DNA of 64,000 bases from UBA961 sp049426725 (GTDB taxonomy: Bacteria; Bacteroidota; Ignavibacteria; Kapaibacteriales; UBA961): the NCBI GenBank assembly GCA_049426725.1, contig JBMSYN010000004.1:1-64000 (forward strand). Direction: 5' to 3'. Position numbers and translations under genes: made by a program. Positions 46,487 through 54,445 of the stretch are shown piece by piece (the stretch's first letter is position 1; each line of letters begins with the position of its first letter). The notes beneath the pieces were generated by a model that was given only the letters and a program-made list of their open reading frames with translations, was not told where the DNA came from and did not search any database.

Positions 46487-47761
46487 ATGAGTGTCAATAT
46501 CGTTGTCGGTGCCCAATGGGGCGATGAAGGAAAAGGAAAAATCGTTGATCTTTTAAGTGATTCGGTTGATATCGTCGCGCGTTATCAAGGCGGGGCGAAT
46601 GCAGGACACACGATTGTGATTGAAGGAAAGAAATTTGTCCTGCATCTCATACCCAGCGGTATTCTGCAACAAGATGTGCAATGCGTCATAGGCAATGGTG
46701 TGGTGATTGATCCGGTTGCATTGATGGAAGAGATTGCAATGCTCGAGAGCTTTGGCATTTCAATCAAGGACAGACTGTTCATTAGTCATAAAGCACATCT
46801 CATCATGCCTTATCACAAGATGCTCGACAAAGCGCGTGAATCCCAATCAAGCGCGGCGATTGGAACGACTGGTCGTGGTATTGGCCCTGCATATATCGAT
46901 AAATTCTCTCGCTCAGGCATTCGCATTGTTGATTTGCTTGACAGAGCTGTCTTCGAAGAAAAATTGCGTGCGAACATTGAAGAAAAAAATGTCGTCCTCA
47001 AGAAAATCTATGATCATGAAGAAGTGGATATAGAATCAATCATCAGTGAGTATTTGGATTTTGACATCAAGATTGATCCCTATATCAAAGACACCACATT
47101 ACTTTTGAATCAAGCCATCGCGGATGGAAAATCGATCTTGATGGAAGGCGCTCAAGGTGCACTCCTTGATGTTGATCATGGAACATATCCCTTTGTGACG
47201 AGTTCCAATCCCACGAGTGGCGGAGCATGCACGGGGCTTGGCGTTCCACCAACTGCAATTGATTCTGTGATTGGTGTGGTAAAGGCATATACAACGCGCG
47301 TGGGGAATGGACCTTTTCCAACAGAATTGCATGATGAAATGGGCGAAGAATTGCGCAAGATTGGAGCTGAATTTGGTGCCACCACCGGCAGACCCCGTCG
47401 TTGCGGTTGGCTTGATGGAGTTGCGCTTCGCTATTCAGTCATGATCAATGGCATTGATAAAATAGCACTCACCAAACTTGATGTATTGGACAATGTGAAG
47501 TCCATTGGTATTTGCACGGGGTATGAAGTCGACGGAAAAATGCTGCGTTCATTTCCGGCTAATGTGCAAGACTTGGCAAAAGTGAAACCACATTATGAAT
47601 TTCACGAAGGCTGGAATTGCTCACTTGCAGGTATCAAGAACTTTGATGATCTCCCGCAAGCTGCCAAGAACTATATCTCAGCAATCGAAGAAGTTGCAGG
47701 AGCAAAAGTGGGAATCGTATCGCTCAGTCCGGATAGAGCAGATACCATCATTCGTTCATAA
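46487..47761 (+). CDS. purA: Adenylosuccinate synthetase
   Basis: A 424-residue PurA. The N-terminal VVGAQWGDEGKGKIVDLL is the GTP-binding signature, with ARYQGGANAGHTIV, TTGRGIGPAYIDK and GATTGRPRRCGWLD. It joins IMP and aspartate with GTP on the way to AMP. The 3' end overlaps the convergent SpoU methyltransferase gene by 14 bases. Confidence 0.97.
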   Translation: MSVNIVVGAQWGDEGKGKIVDLLSDSVDIVARYQGGANAGHTIVIEGKKFVLHLIPSGILQQDVQCVIGNGVVIDPVALMEEIAMLESFGISIKDRLFISHKAHLIMPYHKMLDKARESQSSAAIGTTGRGIGPAYIDKFSRSGIRIVDLLDRAVFEEKLRANIEEKNVVLKKIYDHEEVDIESIISEYLDFDIKIDPYIKDTTLLLNQAIADGKSILMEGAQGALLDVDHGTYPFVTSSNPTSGGACTGLGVPPTAIDSVIGVVKAYTTRVGNGPFPTELHDEMGEELRKIGAEFGATTGRPRRCGWLDGVALRYSVMINGIDKIALTKLDVLDNVKSIGICTGYEVDGKMLRSFPANVQDLAKVKPHYEFHEGWNCSLAGIKNFDDLPQAAKNYISAIEEVAGAKVGIVSLSPDRADTIIRS

Positions 47762-48317
47762 GCATGCGATATGCGCGAACCGCTTCATACATGATGATGC
47801 CGGAAGCAACGGCAACATTCAAACTATGCTTTACTCCATACATTGGAATTTCAATAGCTCCATCACATAGAGCCAAGACGGAATCATCAATTCCGGAAAC
47901 CTCATTGCCCACGACTAATGCCAATGGGAAATGTTTTGATGTCAAAGCATCATAAGAAATCCCTTGATTTGTCAATTCCACAGCAAGCACCGTATAACCC
48001 TTTTCTTTGCATTCCTTGATTGCATCTTGACAGTCTTTGTGATATGTCCATGCAACAGTTTCATCCGCTCCAAGAGCAGTTTTTGCAATATCTTCTCTTG
48101 GAGGAATAGGTGAATATCCACAGAGCATGATGCCCTCAATACCGGCTGAATCAGCACTACGGAAGATGGATCCGATATTGTAAACCGAGCGAATACTGTC
48201 AATTATCAGTAATACTGGGAATTTTTTGACAGAAAACGCCATCTCTTGAGAAATGCGTTTTTCTAAGAGTTCAGAATGCAGTAATTTGCGAATCAAGTTA
48301 TCCACATTTCTATCCAC
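47748..48317 (-). CDS. SpoU/TrmH family RNA 2'-O-methyltransferase
   Basis: A 189-residue SPOUT methyltransferase. Motif 1 is NIGSIFRSADSAG, motif 2 VVGNEVSGIDDSVL, and motif 3 IPMYGVKHSLNVAVASGI, which forms the knot that binds SAM. It methylates ribose in tRNA or rRNA; which position cannot be told. The start is GTG at 48317 with no clear ribosome-binding site; a second in-frame GTG lies at 48305. Two DnaA-box-like sequences overlap the first codons. Confidence 0.9.
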   Translation of the reverse strand: MDRNVDNLIRKLLHSELLEKRISQEMAFSVKKFPVLLIIDSIRSVYNIGSIFRSADSAGIEGIMLCGYSPIPPREDIAKTALGADETVAWTYHKDCQDAIKECKEKGYTVLAVELTNQGISYDALTSKHFPLALVVGNEVSGIDDSVLALCDGAIEIPMYGVKHSLNVAVASGIIMYEAVRAYRMLMNE

Positions 48318-48318
48318 A
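48298..48318. promoter_or_regulatory. Tandem DnaA-box-like sequences at the divergent start region
   Basis: TTATCCACA at 48298-48306 is a perfect DnaA box and CTATCCACA at 48310-48318 has one mismatch. They sit in the same orientation 12 bases apart at the SpoU gene's first codons, 24 bases before the divergent phosphatase gene. Confidence 0.4.
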
Positions 48319-48341
48319 GTGAAAGAAACAAGTAGGAATTC

Positions 48342-49280
48342 ATGAGAAGAAGGACATTCATAGCGGCCTTGATTGGCATTTTACCTTTTGGCAAATGGAT
48401 TGCATCCATTATTGCCTCTGAGGTGAAGAATGCCCCGGCAGAGAAACCGCAAATTACGAAAATGCCTTTCTATGAAGATGAAACACCATTAAGATTCTTG
48501 GCTTTGGGGGATTGGGGCGCAGGCACTGCCTTGCAAAAAGATGTTGCCGCTTCGATGGATTTGTATGCAATGACAAAGCCCATAGACATGATCATCTCTA
48601 CCGGTGATAATATTTATGGTAAGGGTGTCAAGAGTGTCGATGACCCACAATGGAAGACAAAATTTGAAGATGTCTATACCGGTGAATTTATCCAAAAGCC
48701 ATGGTATGCCATTTTTGGAAATCATGATTATCTTGGAAATGTACCCGCTCAAATCGAATATTCAAAGGTGAATCCGCTGTGGAATTTCCCTGATTTCTTT
48801 TATAATGTTAAAATGAATGCAGGGGAAGCATCGATTGAATTCTTCATGCTTGACACAAATCTTCTTGTGGAAGGAAATGATATCAATATGTTGGTATGGC
48901 TCGAGCAATCTCTTGAGGCTTCTACAGCATTTTGGAAAATCGTGGTTGGACACCACATGATTCGTTCTTATGGGGTATATGGTGATCAGCGGTTCATGAT
49001 TAATAAAGTGAAACCCATTTTGGATCATTATAAAGTGGACATGTATTTATCCGGTCATGATCATGACTTGCAATTGATAAAACATCCGGATGACACATTT
49101 CATCAAGCGATTTCAGGGGCCGGGGGAGGTAGCAGGGATACTTCATGGGGAGAATACAGTTTATTTGCTGAAACAAATGGTGGTTTTGCTGCAATTACGA
49201 TTTCTTCATCGGCCCTGTATATCGAGTATATTGGGAGAAATGGCGATTTATTATATTCCCATGCCATAGAAAAAGTCTAA
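48342..49280 (+). CDS. Metallophosphoesterase, purple/tartrate-resistant acid phosphatase type
   Basis: A 312-residue protein with the five metallophosphoesterase blocks: LGDWGAG, GDNIYGKG, FGNHDYLGN, VGHHMIRS and SGHDHDLQ. The DWG and NIYG variants match the small ACP5-like purple acid phosphatases with a Fe/metal centre. The N-terminus MRRRTFIAALIG resembles a Tat signal, suitable for export of a folded metalloenzyme. TAGGA precedes the ATG. It is divergent from the SpoU gene. Confidence 0.88.
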   Translation: MRRRTFIAALIGILPFGKWIASIIASEVKNAPAEKPQITKMPFYEDETPLRFLALGDWGAGTALQKDVAASMDLYAMTKPIDMIISTGDNIYGKGVKSVDDPQWKTKFEDVYTGEFIQKPWYAIFGNHDYLGNVPAQIEYSKVNPLWNFPDFFYNVKMNAGEASIEFFMLDTNLLVEGNDINMLVWLEQSLEASTAFWKIVVGHHMIRSYGVYGDQRFMINKVKPILDHYKVDMYLSGHDHDLQLIKHPDDTFHQAISGAGGGSRDTSWGEYSLFAETNGGFAAITISSSALYIEYIGRNGDLLYSHAIEKV

Positions 49281-49474
49281 AAGTTGTTTATTGCAGAGTT
49301 CTATAAAGAGAAGAGTGGGAAATGAAATTAGAACTAAGTAAAAAGTTGATAAAAAGATAATTGTATTGGTATTTTGCCTTATGTTGCTTGTTTAGAAATA
49401 TGGATTAATCCCTTTAGTCCGTAATATTTACATTGTATTTTATTTCTCCTTTTTAACTTTTCGTGGACGGTAAC

Positions 49475-49666
49475 ATGATTATGAACAGACTCTTGATGTT
49501 GTTGGTCTTTGCGATCACAACATGCTCAGTTGCATTTGCACAGCAGGGCATTCCACGCACATTAAGCGTGCAGGGTGTATTGGCTTATCCGTGCAAGATA
49601 ATGTGCACATACTGTAAAAATAAAAACCCGCGATATTTTACATATCGCGGGTTTTTTTCAATATAA
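49475..49666 (+). pseudogene. Truncated secreted-protein gene fragment
   Basis: The frame encodes a clear signal peptide (MNRLLMLLVFAITTCSVAFA) and then QQGIPRTLSVQGVLA, the usual beginning of large Bacteroidota exported proteins, but continues with Cys-rich nonsense through a terminator stem before its stop. Only about 35 codons look genuine. The rest of the original gene is missing, so this is read as a 5' remnant. The stretch 49281-49474 before it holds no gene and no element I can support. Confidence 0.5.
49622..49658. terminator. Bidirectional terminator before gcvH
   Basis: CCCGCGATAT/ATATCGCGGG with a five-base loop, flanked by five A and seven T, so the stem reaches 15 pairs and works in both directions. 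It ends the gcvH transcript on the minus strand and closes the truncated gene on the plus strand. Confidence 0.93.
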
Positions 49667-49691
49667 TTATTTCATGGCTTCGCCATGGGAA

Positions 49692-50069
49692 TCAGGCACC
49701 TACTAATGCACGATATGCTTCTGCATCCATAAGCCCATCAAGTTCTGCTGAATTGGAAAGTTCGATTTTCATAAGCCAACCTGCGCCATAAGGATCTTGA
49801 TTTACTTGTTCGGGATTATCATTCAAACCGGTATTACATTCGATGATTGTGCCGCTGACGGGTGCATATAAATCCGCAACTGTCTTCACTGCTTCCACTG
49901 TCCCGAAGGTATCACCTGCGGAAACTGCGGCATTATCATTGAAGTCTAAATACACAACATCGCCAAGTTCGCTTTGCGCATGTTCTGTTACGCCAACGGT
50001 GCCAATATTGCCTTCCACTTTGATCCATTCATGATCTTTTGTGTATTTGAGTTCAGAAGGAAAATTCAT
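49692..50069 (-). CDS. gcvH: Glycine cleavage system H protein
   Basis: A 125-residue lipoyl carrier. The lipoylated Lys lies in GTVEAVKTVADLYAP, and YTKDHEWIKVEGNIGTVGVT is the family start. It shuttles the methylamine group between the P, T and L proteins of glycine cleavage. None of gcvP, gcvT or lpd is nearby. It follows accC by 26 bases on the same strand and is closed by the bidirectional terminator. Confidence 0.97.
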   Translation of the reverse strand: MNFPSELKYTKDHEWIKVEGNIGTVGVTEHAQSELGDVVYLDFNDNAAVSAGDTFGTVEAVKTVADLYAPVSGTIIECNTGLNDNPEQVNQDPYGAGWLMKIELSNSAELDGLMDAEAYRALVGA

Positions 50070-50095
50070 GATAGTACCTTATATATCGTTAAGAA

Positions 50096-51433
50096 TTATT
50101 GCCAACCTTTTGTATCAAGATATTTTGTGTCAAAATCACCTGCAATGAAATCAGGATTATCCATCATCGCGCGATGAAATGGAATCGTTGTATGTACGCC
50201 CTCAATGATGAATTCTTCCAAAGCGCGCTTCATCTTTGCAATCGCTTCTCTGCGTGTTGGTGCAAATGTAATAAGCTTTGCAAGGAGTGAATCATAATAT
50301 GGCGGAATCGCATATCCTTGATACATGTGTGAGTCAACACGGACTCCATGTCCACCAGGGAAATTCACCGTCTTCAGCATGCCGGGCGATGGTCTGAAAT
50401 CATGAAATGGATCTTCAGCATTGATGCGACATTCAATAGAATGAAATTTCGGAGCTGATTGTACAAGACCCAATTTTTCTCCTGAAGCCACGAGTAATTG
50501 TTCTTTCACAAGATCAATACCAAGTGAAGCTTCTGTCACGGGATGCTCTACTTGAATGCGTGTATTCATTTCCATGAAATAAAACTTCTTATGCTTATCG
50601 ACAAGAAATTCAATTGTACCTGCGCCTTCATAATTCACTGCCAATGCTGCTTTCACGGCGGCATTACCCATCTCTTTGCGGAGAGCTTCCGTCATGATGG
50701 GTGAAGGAGTTTCTTCGATCAATTTTTGATGTCTGCGCTGAATAGAACATTCACGCTCATTGAGATGCACCGCATTGCCATGTCTATCCGCAAAAATCTG
50801 AAATTCAATATGCCTTGGTTCTTCAATGAATTTCTCGATATAGACATCGGGATTATTGAATGCGGATTGTGCTTCATTGCGAGCAACGATAAAAAGATTT
50901 TCAAGTTCATCTGCACTTGGTACAAATCGCATGCCTTTACCGCCGCCGCCAGCAGATGCTTTAATCATTACAGGATAGCCCATCGCTTCGGCAATTTCTT
51001 TTGCTTCTTCCACTGTTTCCACAATGCCTTCTGAACCGGGAATGACAGGCACTCCGGCAACTTTCATGGTGTCTTTTGCAACAGATTTATTACCCATATT
51101 GCGAATCGCATGCGCGCTCGGACCAATAAAGGTGATGCCGATTTCAGAGCAGATTTCAGCAAAGGTATCATTCTCGGCTAGGAAGCCATAGCCTGGGTGA
51201 ATGGCATCGGCTCCGGTGATTTGTGCTGCGGTGATGATGGCGGGAATGTGGAGATAACTTTCGCGTCCTGATGCAGGGCCAATGCACACGGCTTCATCTG
51301 CAAAGCGGACATGCAAGGATGTCTTGTCTGCAACAGAATAAACAGCAACCGTTTTGATGCCCAATTCTTTGCAAGCACGAATGACGCGCAATGCAATTTC
51401 TCCGCGATTGGCTATGAGTACTTTTTGTATCAT
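50096..51433 (-). CDS. accC: Acetyl-CoA carboxylase biotin carboxylase subunit
   Basis: A 445-residue ATP-grasp enzyme. The start KVLIANRGEIALRVIRA is diagnostic. Further motifs are KASAGGGGKGMR (ATP loop), RECSIQRRHQKLIEE, FYFMEMNTRIQVEHPVTE and EDPFHDFRPSPG. It carboxylates biotin on AccB, the first half-reaction to malonyl-CoA. I use the ATG at 51433 by family alignment; a further ATG at 51463 is in frame. It lies 45 bases downstream of accB. Confidence 0.97.
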   Translation of the reverse strand: MIQKVLIANRGEIALRVIRACKELGIKTVAVYSVADKTSLHVRFADEAVCIGPASGRESYLHIPAIITAAQITGADAIHPGYGFLAENDTFAEICSEIGITFIGPSAHAIRNMGNKSVAKDTMKVAGVPVIPGSEGIVETVEEAKEIAEAMGYPVMIKASAGGGGKGMRFVPSADELENLFIVARNEAQSAFNNPDVYIEKFIEEPRHIEFQIFADRHGNAVHLNERECSIQRRHQKLIEETPSPIMTEALRKEMGNAAVKAALAVNYEGAGTIEFLVDKHKKFYFMEMNTRIQVEHPVTEASLGIDLVKEQLLVASGEKLGLVQSAPKFHSIECRINAEDPFHDFRPSPGMLKTVNFPGGHGVRVDSHMYQGYAIPPYYDSLLAKLITFAPTRREAIAKMKRALEEFIIEGVHTTIPFHRAMMDNPDFIAGDFDTKYLDTKGWQ

Positions 51434-51478
51434 GATGTTTTCAATTGTAGTGATAGAAAACATTCCGGATAGGAATGA

Positions 51479-51949
51479 TTAATCCGGCTTGACGATGAAC
51501 AATGGTTGATTATATTCAACCGCTTGCGCATTGTTTGCAAGAATGCTCACAATGGTACCTGAGACATCACTCTCGATTTCATTCATGAGTTTCATTGCTT
51601 CTACGATACAAAGAGTTTGCCCCGCACTAATTCTGGAGCCAACTTGTACGAATGCGGGTGCATCGGGAGATGGTGAACTATAGAAAGTACCAACAATCGG
51701 AGAAAGAATAGTATGTGTGTTTTCTTCGGCTGCAGGTGCTGCTGCAGGCATTGCCTGGGCAGGAGCAGGCTGTGCTTGGGTGCCATGTGCCGCAACATGA
51801 GTATGTGGAGCTGAGGCAACTTGGGTTACCACTTGATCGGGTCCGCGCTTGGAGATTGAAACAGAAGCACCTTCTTCTTCAATCATCAGTTCCGTTGCGG
51901 AACTAGCATCAAAAATTGCCAGTAGCTCTTTTAAATATTGTAAGTCCAT
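51479..51949 (-). CDS. accB: Biotin carboxyl carrier protein of acetyl-CoA carboxylase
   Basis: A 156-residue BCCP. The biotinylated Lys is in CIVEAMKLMNEIE, within a C-terminal biotinyl domain (about residues 80-156). The N-terminus MDLQYLKELLAIFD is typical, and a Pro/Ala/Gln-rich linker joins the two. GGAG sits eight bases before the ATG at 51949. A terminator-like hairpin lies 22 bases upstream, between efp and accB. Confidence 0.96.
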   Translation of the reverse strand: MDLQYLKELLAIFDASSATELMIEEEGASVSISKRGPDQVVTQVASAPHTHVAAHGTQAQPAPAQAMPAAAPAAEENTHTILSPIVGTFYSSPSPDAPAFVQVGSRISAGQTLCIVEAMKLMNEIESDVSGTIVSILANNAQAVEYNQPLFIVKPD

Positions 51950-51971
51950 GTCATATTCTCCATTATGAATG

Positions 51972-52009
51972 AAAAAGCGTGTCACTGAACAATATCACGA
52001 GACACGCTT
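51972..52009 (-). terminator. Terminator/attenuator between efp and accB
   Basis: On the minus strand AAGCGTGTC pairs with GACACGCTT (52009-52001 with 51983-51975), followed by a run of T. It ends 22 bases before the accB ATG, so accB expression depends on read-through or an unseen promoter. Confidence 0.75.
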
Positions 52010-52028
52010 CTCAAGAAGTGTCTGATGA

Positions 52029-52592
52029 TTATTCTTTGACGCGCTCAACATATTCGCCATTGCGAGTGTCGATACGAAGCATATCGCCTTCATTGACGAA
52101 AATTGGCACTTGAATGATTGCACCGGTTTCAACGGTTGCCGGCTTGAGCACATTTGTTGCAGTATCGCCACGCACGCCGGGTTCGGTTTGTGTGACGCGC
52201 AAATGCACATGCGGAGGCAATTCAACGGACAATACAGAAGTTTCATCTGAAGTCAATTGCACCGCTTGATTTTCTTTCATCAATTTTGCAGCATTGCCAA
52301 CGATATTAGCATCCACGGGGATTTGATCATAAGTATTCACATCCATGAATACATAGGATTCGCCATCTCTATACAAATACTGATAATCATTGCGCTCAAC
52401 TCTCACGAATTCAATGGTTTCACCGGAGCGATAGCGATTTTCAAGTAATTTCCCTGTGCGAAGCACGCGAAGTTTCACTTGATAAAATGCACGAAGATTT
52501 CCCGGGGTGCGATGCTCACTTTCCAATACTTGACATAATTCGCCATTATATTTCAAAAAAGCTCCAACGCGTAGATCGGCTGTGGTTGCCAT
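52029..52592 (-). CDS. efp: Elongation factor P
   Basis: A 187-residue EF-P with all three beta domains. Conserved segments are LRVGAFLKYNGELCQVLE and the C-terminal GDTATNVLKPATVETGA with VPIFVNEGD. It relieves ribosome stalling at polyproline. The loop tip that carries Lys34 in E. coli reads RTPGNLRAF, so Asn32 takes the place of the modified Lys and the usual beta-lysylation cannot occur. The gene begins 49 bases after tRNA-Cys on the same strand and probably shares its promoter. Confidence 0.96.
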   Translation of the reverse strand: MATTADLRVGAFLKYNGELCQVLESEHRTPGNLRAFYQVKLRVLRTGKLLENRYRSGETIEFVRVERNDYQYLYRDGESYVFMDVNTYDQIPVDANIVGNAAKLMKENQAVQLTSDETSVLSVELPPHVHLRVTQTEPGVRGDTATNVLKPATVETGAIIQVPIFVNEGDMLRIDTRNGEYVERVKE

Positions 52593-52641
52593 AAACCATC
52601 CAAATTGTGAACAAGAGTAGGGTCAAATTCCCTGAAAAGTG

Positions 52642-52712
52642 AGGTCTCGAGCGGATTCGAACCGCTGTAGGGGCTTTTGCAGAGCCCTGCCCAGCCACTA
52701 GGCGACGAGACC
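52642..52712 (-). tRNA. tRNA-Cys(GCA)
   Basis: The minus strand folds into a full cloverleaf. The acceptor is GGTCTCG/CGAGACC with discriminator T at 52642, and the anticodon loop CTGCAAA gives anticodon GCA. The T arm contains GGTTCGAATCC. CCA is not encoded (CAC follows). Length 71. Upstream is an exact consensus promoter; efp follows 49 bases downstream. Confidence 0.96.
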
Positions 52713-52746
52713 GGTGTCCAAATGTTCATAGAACAAATTGGAATTA

Positions 52747-52778
52747 CAAAAATACCTTTGTGGAGGCGTAATTACAAA
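52747..52778 (-). promoter_or_regulatory. Exact Bacteroidota-type promoter for tRNA-Cys (and probably efp)
   Basis: On the minus strand TTTG (52778-52775), exactly 20 bases, TATTTTTG (52754-52747). Both elements match the consensus with no mismatch. Transcription would start near 52740, about 28 bases before the mature tRNA. Confidence 0.75.
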
Positions 52779-52834
52779 CAGAAAAACCGATGTGGAAAAG
52801 ATGGCGAAGATTCAAAAAAAGTATGATAAAGCGA

Positions 52835-52865
52835 ATTGCCAAGAGCATTGCAGTGCCTATTTTTG
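52835..52865 (+). promoter_or_regulatory. Promoter for the amino acid permease
   Basis: ATTG (52835-52838), 19 bases, TATTTTTG (52858-52865). The -7 element is exact and the -33 element has one mismatch. It is divergent from the tRNA-Cys promoter. With the tRNA, these are the contents of the 319-base stretch without protein genes (52593-52911). Confidence 0.6.
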
Positions 52866-52911
52866 CACAATGTGATAATTATAGACAATGTTTCATTTTA
52901 TGGGATGTTTT

Positions 52912-54384
52912 ATGGCATCTTCGAATCCTTTGTTTTTGACCAAGCCGCTTTCTCAATTGCAACAAGAGGCGGATGGTGTTGGCGAGAGCCATACGCTGAA
53001 GCGTACTCTAGGTCCAATGAATTTGGTGCTTCTTGGTATTGGTGCAATCATCGGAGCCGGACTTTTTTCTTTGACGGGTATTGCTGCTGCGAATAATGCC
53101 GGACCGGCAGTGACGATTTCTTTTATTGTTGCTGCGGTTGGATGTGCTTTTGCCGGACTCTGCTATGCAGAATTCGCATCCATGATTCCAATTGCCGGAT
53201 CTGCCTATACCTATTCCTATGCAACCATGGGCGAATTGCTCGCTTGGACGATTGGTTGGGATTTGGTGTTGGAATATGCCGTTGGAGCAGCTACTGTAGC
53301 CATTAGTTGGTCAAGATATCTCGTAAAATTATTGGGGATTTTTGAAGTTGGTCTTCCACATCAACTCGTGATGTCGCCATGGGACCCGCCCTATATGCTC
53401 CCGGATGGAACCTCGGTTTCAGGCATTATCAATTTGCCAGCCGTGTTCATAACGGTGATGATGTCTCTATTGCTTATTCGTGGAACAGAAGAATCTGCAA
53501 AAACAAATGCAGTGGTGGTCTTTTTGAAAGTGGCAGTTGTGCTCATTTTCATAGGACTGGGCTGGGCATATATCAATCCGGCAAATTATACTCCATATAT
53601 TCCTGAAAATACGGGTGTCTATCAGCATTTTGGTTGGACGGGCATTGTAACCGGTGCTGCAGTGGTATTCTTTGCTTTCATTGGTTTTGATGCTGTTTCA
53701 ACGGCAGCACAAGAAGCAAAGAATCCGCAGAAAGACATGCCAATTGGAATTTTGGGATCGCTCGCGATTTGTACTGTTTTGTATGTGTTATTTGCACATG
53801 TCATGACAGGACTCGAGAATTATAAAAACTTTGCGGGTGAAGCTGCGCCAGTTGCGCTAGCCATCATGAAAACTCCATATACTTGGCTGCAGACTGCAAT
53901 CATCGTGGCGATTCTTGCGGGATATTCATCAGTGATTTTGGTGATGTTGCTTGGTCAATCACGCGTCTTTTTCTCTATGAGCAAAGATGGTCTATTGCCA
54001 GGATTATTCTCTGCTGTTCACCCGAAATTCCATACGCCATATAAATCGAATTTGTTTTTTATGGGATTCGTATCACTCTTTGCCGCATTTGTTCCTGTGA
54101 CGGTTGTTGGTGAAATGACAAGCATCGGTACACTCTTTGCATTCATCTTGGTTTCAATTGGAGTCATCGTGATGCGCAGAACACATCCGGATGCACCAAG
54201 ATCATTCAAAACTCCGCTTGTGCCACTTGTTCCGCTGCTTGGTGTTGCAACATGTTTTTACATGATGTATTCCTTGCCGCTTGACACCTGGCTTCGACTC
54301 ATCATTTGGATGGCAATTGGTTTTGTTTTGTATTTCTCTTATGGTGCGAAACATTCCAAGATTCGTAAAGCTGCAATGGGTTGA
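52912..54384 (+). CDS. APC family amino acid permease (cationic amino acid transporter type)
   Basis: A 490-residue membrane protein with about 12-14 helices. The first helix has the APC substrate motif LGIGAIIGAGLFSLTG. FFAFIGFDAVSTAAQEAKNP is the CAT-type signature in helix 6 and the following loop. The N-terminus LFLTKPLSQLQQEAD resembles bacterial YfnA-like transporters. It would import an amino acid with protons or exchange; the substrate is unknown. I prefer the ATG at 52912 on family alignment; ATG codons at 52888 and 52900 are in frame. A terminator follows at 54403. Confidence 0.92.
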   Translation: MASSNPLFLTKPLSQLQQEADGVGESHTLKRTLGPMNLVLLGIGAIIGAGLFSLTGIAAANNAGPAVTISFIVAAVGCAFAGLCYAEFASMIPIAGSAYTYSYATMGELLAWTIGWDLVLEYAVGAATVAISWSRYLVKLLGIFEVGLPHQLVMSPWDPPYMLPDGTSVSGIINLPAVFITVMMSLLLIRGTEESAKTNAVVVFLKVAVVLIFIGLGWAYINPANYTPYIPENTGVYQHFGWTGIVTGAAVVFFAFIGFDAVSTAAQEAKNPQKDMPIGILGSLAICTVLYVLFAHVMTGLENYKNFAGEAAPVALAIMKTPYTWLQTAIIVAILAGYSSVILVMLLGQSRVFFSMSKDGLLPGLFSAVHPKFHTPYKSNLFFMGFVSLFAAFVPVTVVGEMTSIGTLFAFILVSIGVIVMRRTHPDAPRSFKTPLVPLVPLLGVATCFYMMYSLPLDTWLRLIIWMAIGFVLYFSYGAKHSKIRKAAMG

Positions 54385-54402
54385 TTATTTATGATGTGTG
54401 TG

Positions 54403-54434
54403 AAAGGTCAGGGAATTTTCCTTGACCTTTTTTT
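54403..54434 (+). terminator. Intrinsic terminator after the permease
   Basis: A 13-pair stem (54403-54415 with 54418-54430, one G-U pair) with a two-base nominal loop, then a T run. It ends 11 bases before the next start codon, and GGAG for that gene begins three bases after the T run. Confidence 0.88.
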
Positions 54435-54445
54435 ATGGAGTATTC

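Noticed and set aside
49463..49666. A complete 67-residue secreted peptide gene
   Set aside because: The frame passes through a strong terminator stem and loses all protein-like character after about 35 codons, so a truncated remnant is more likely.
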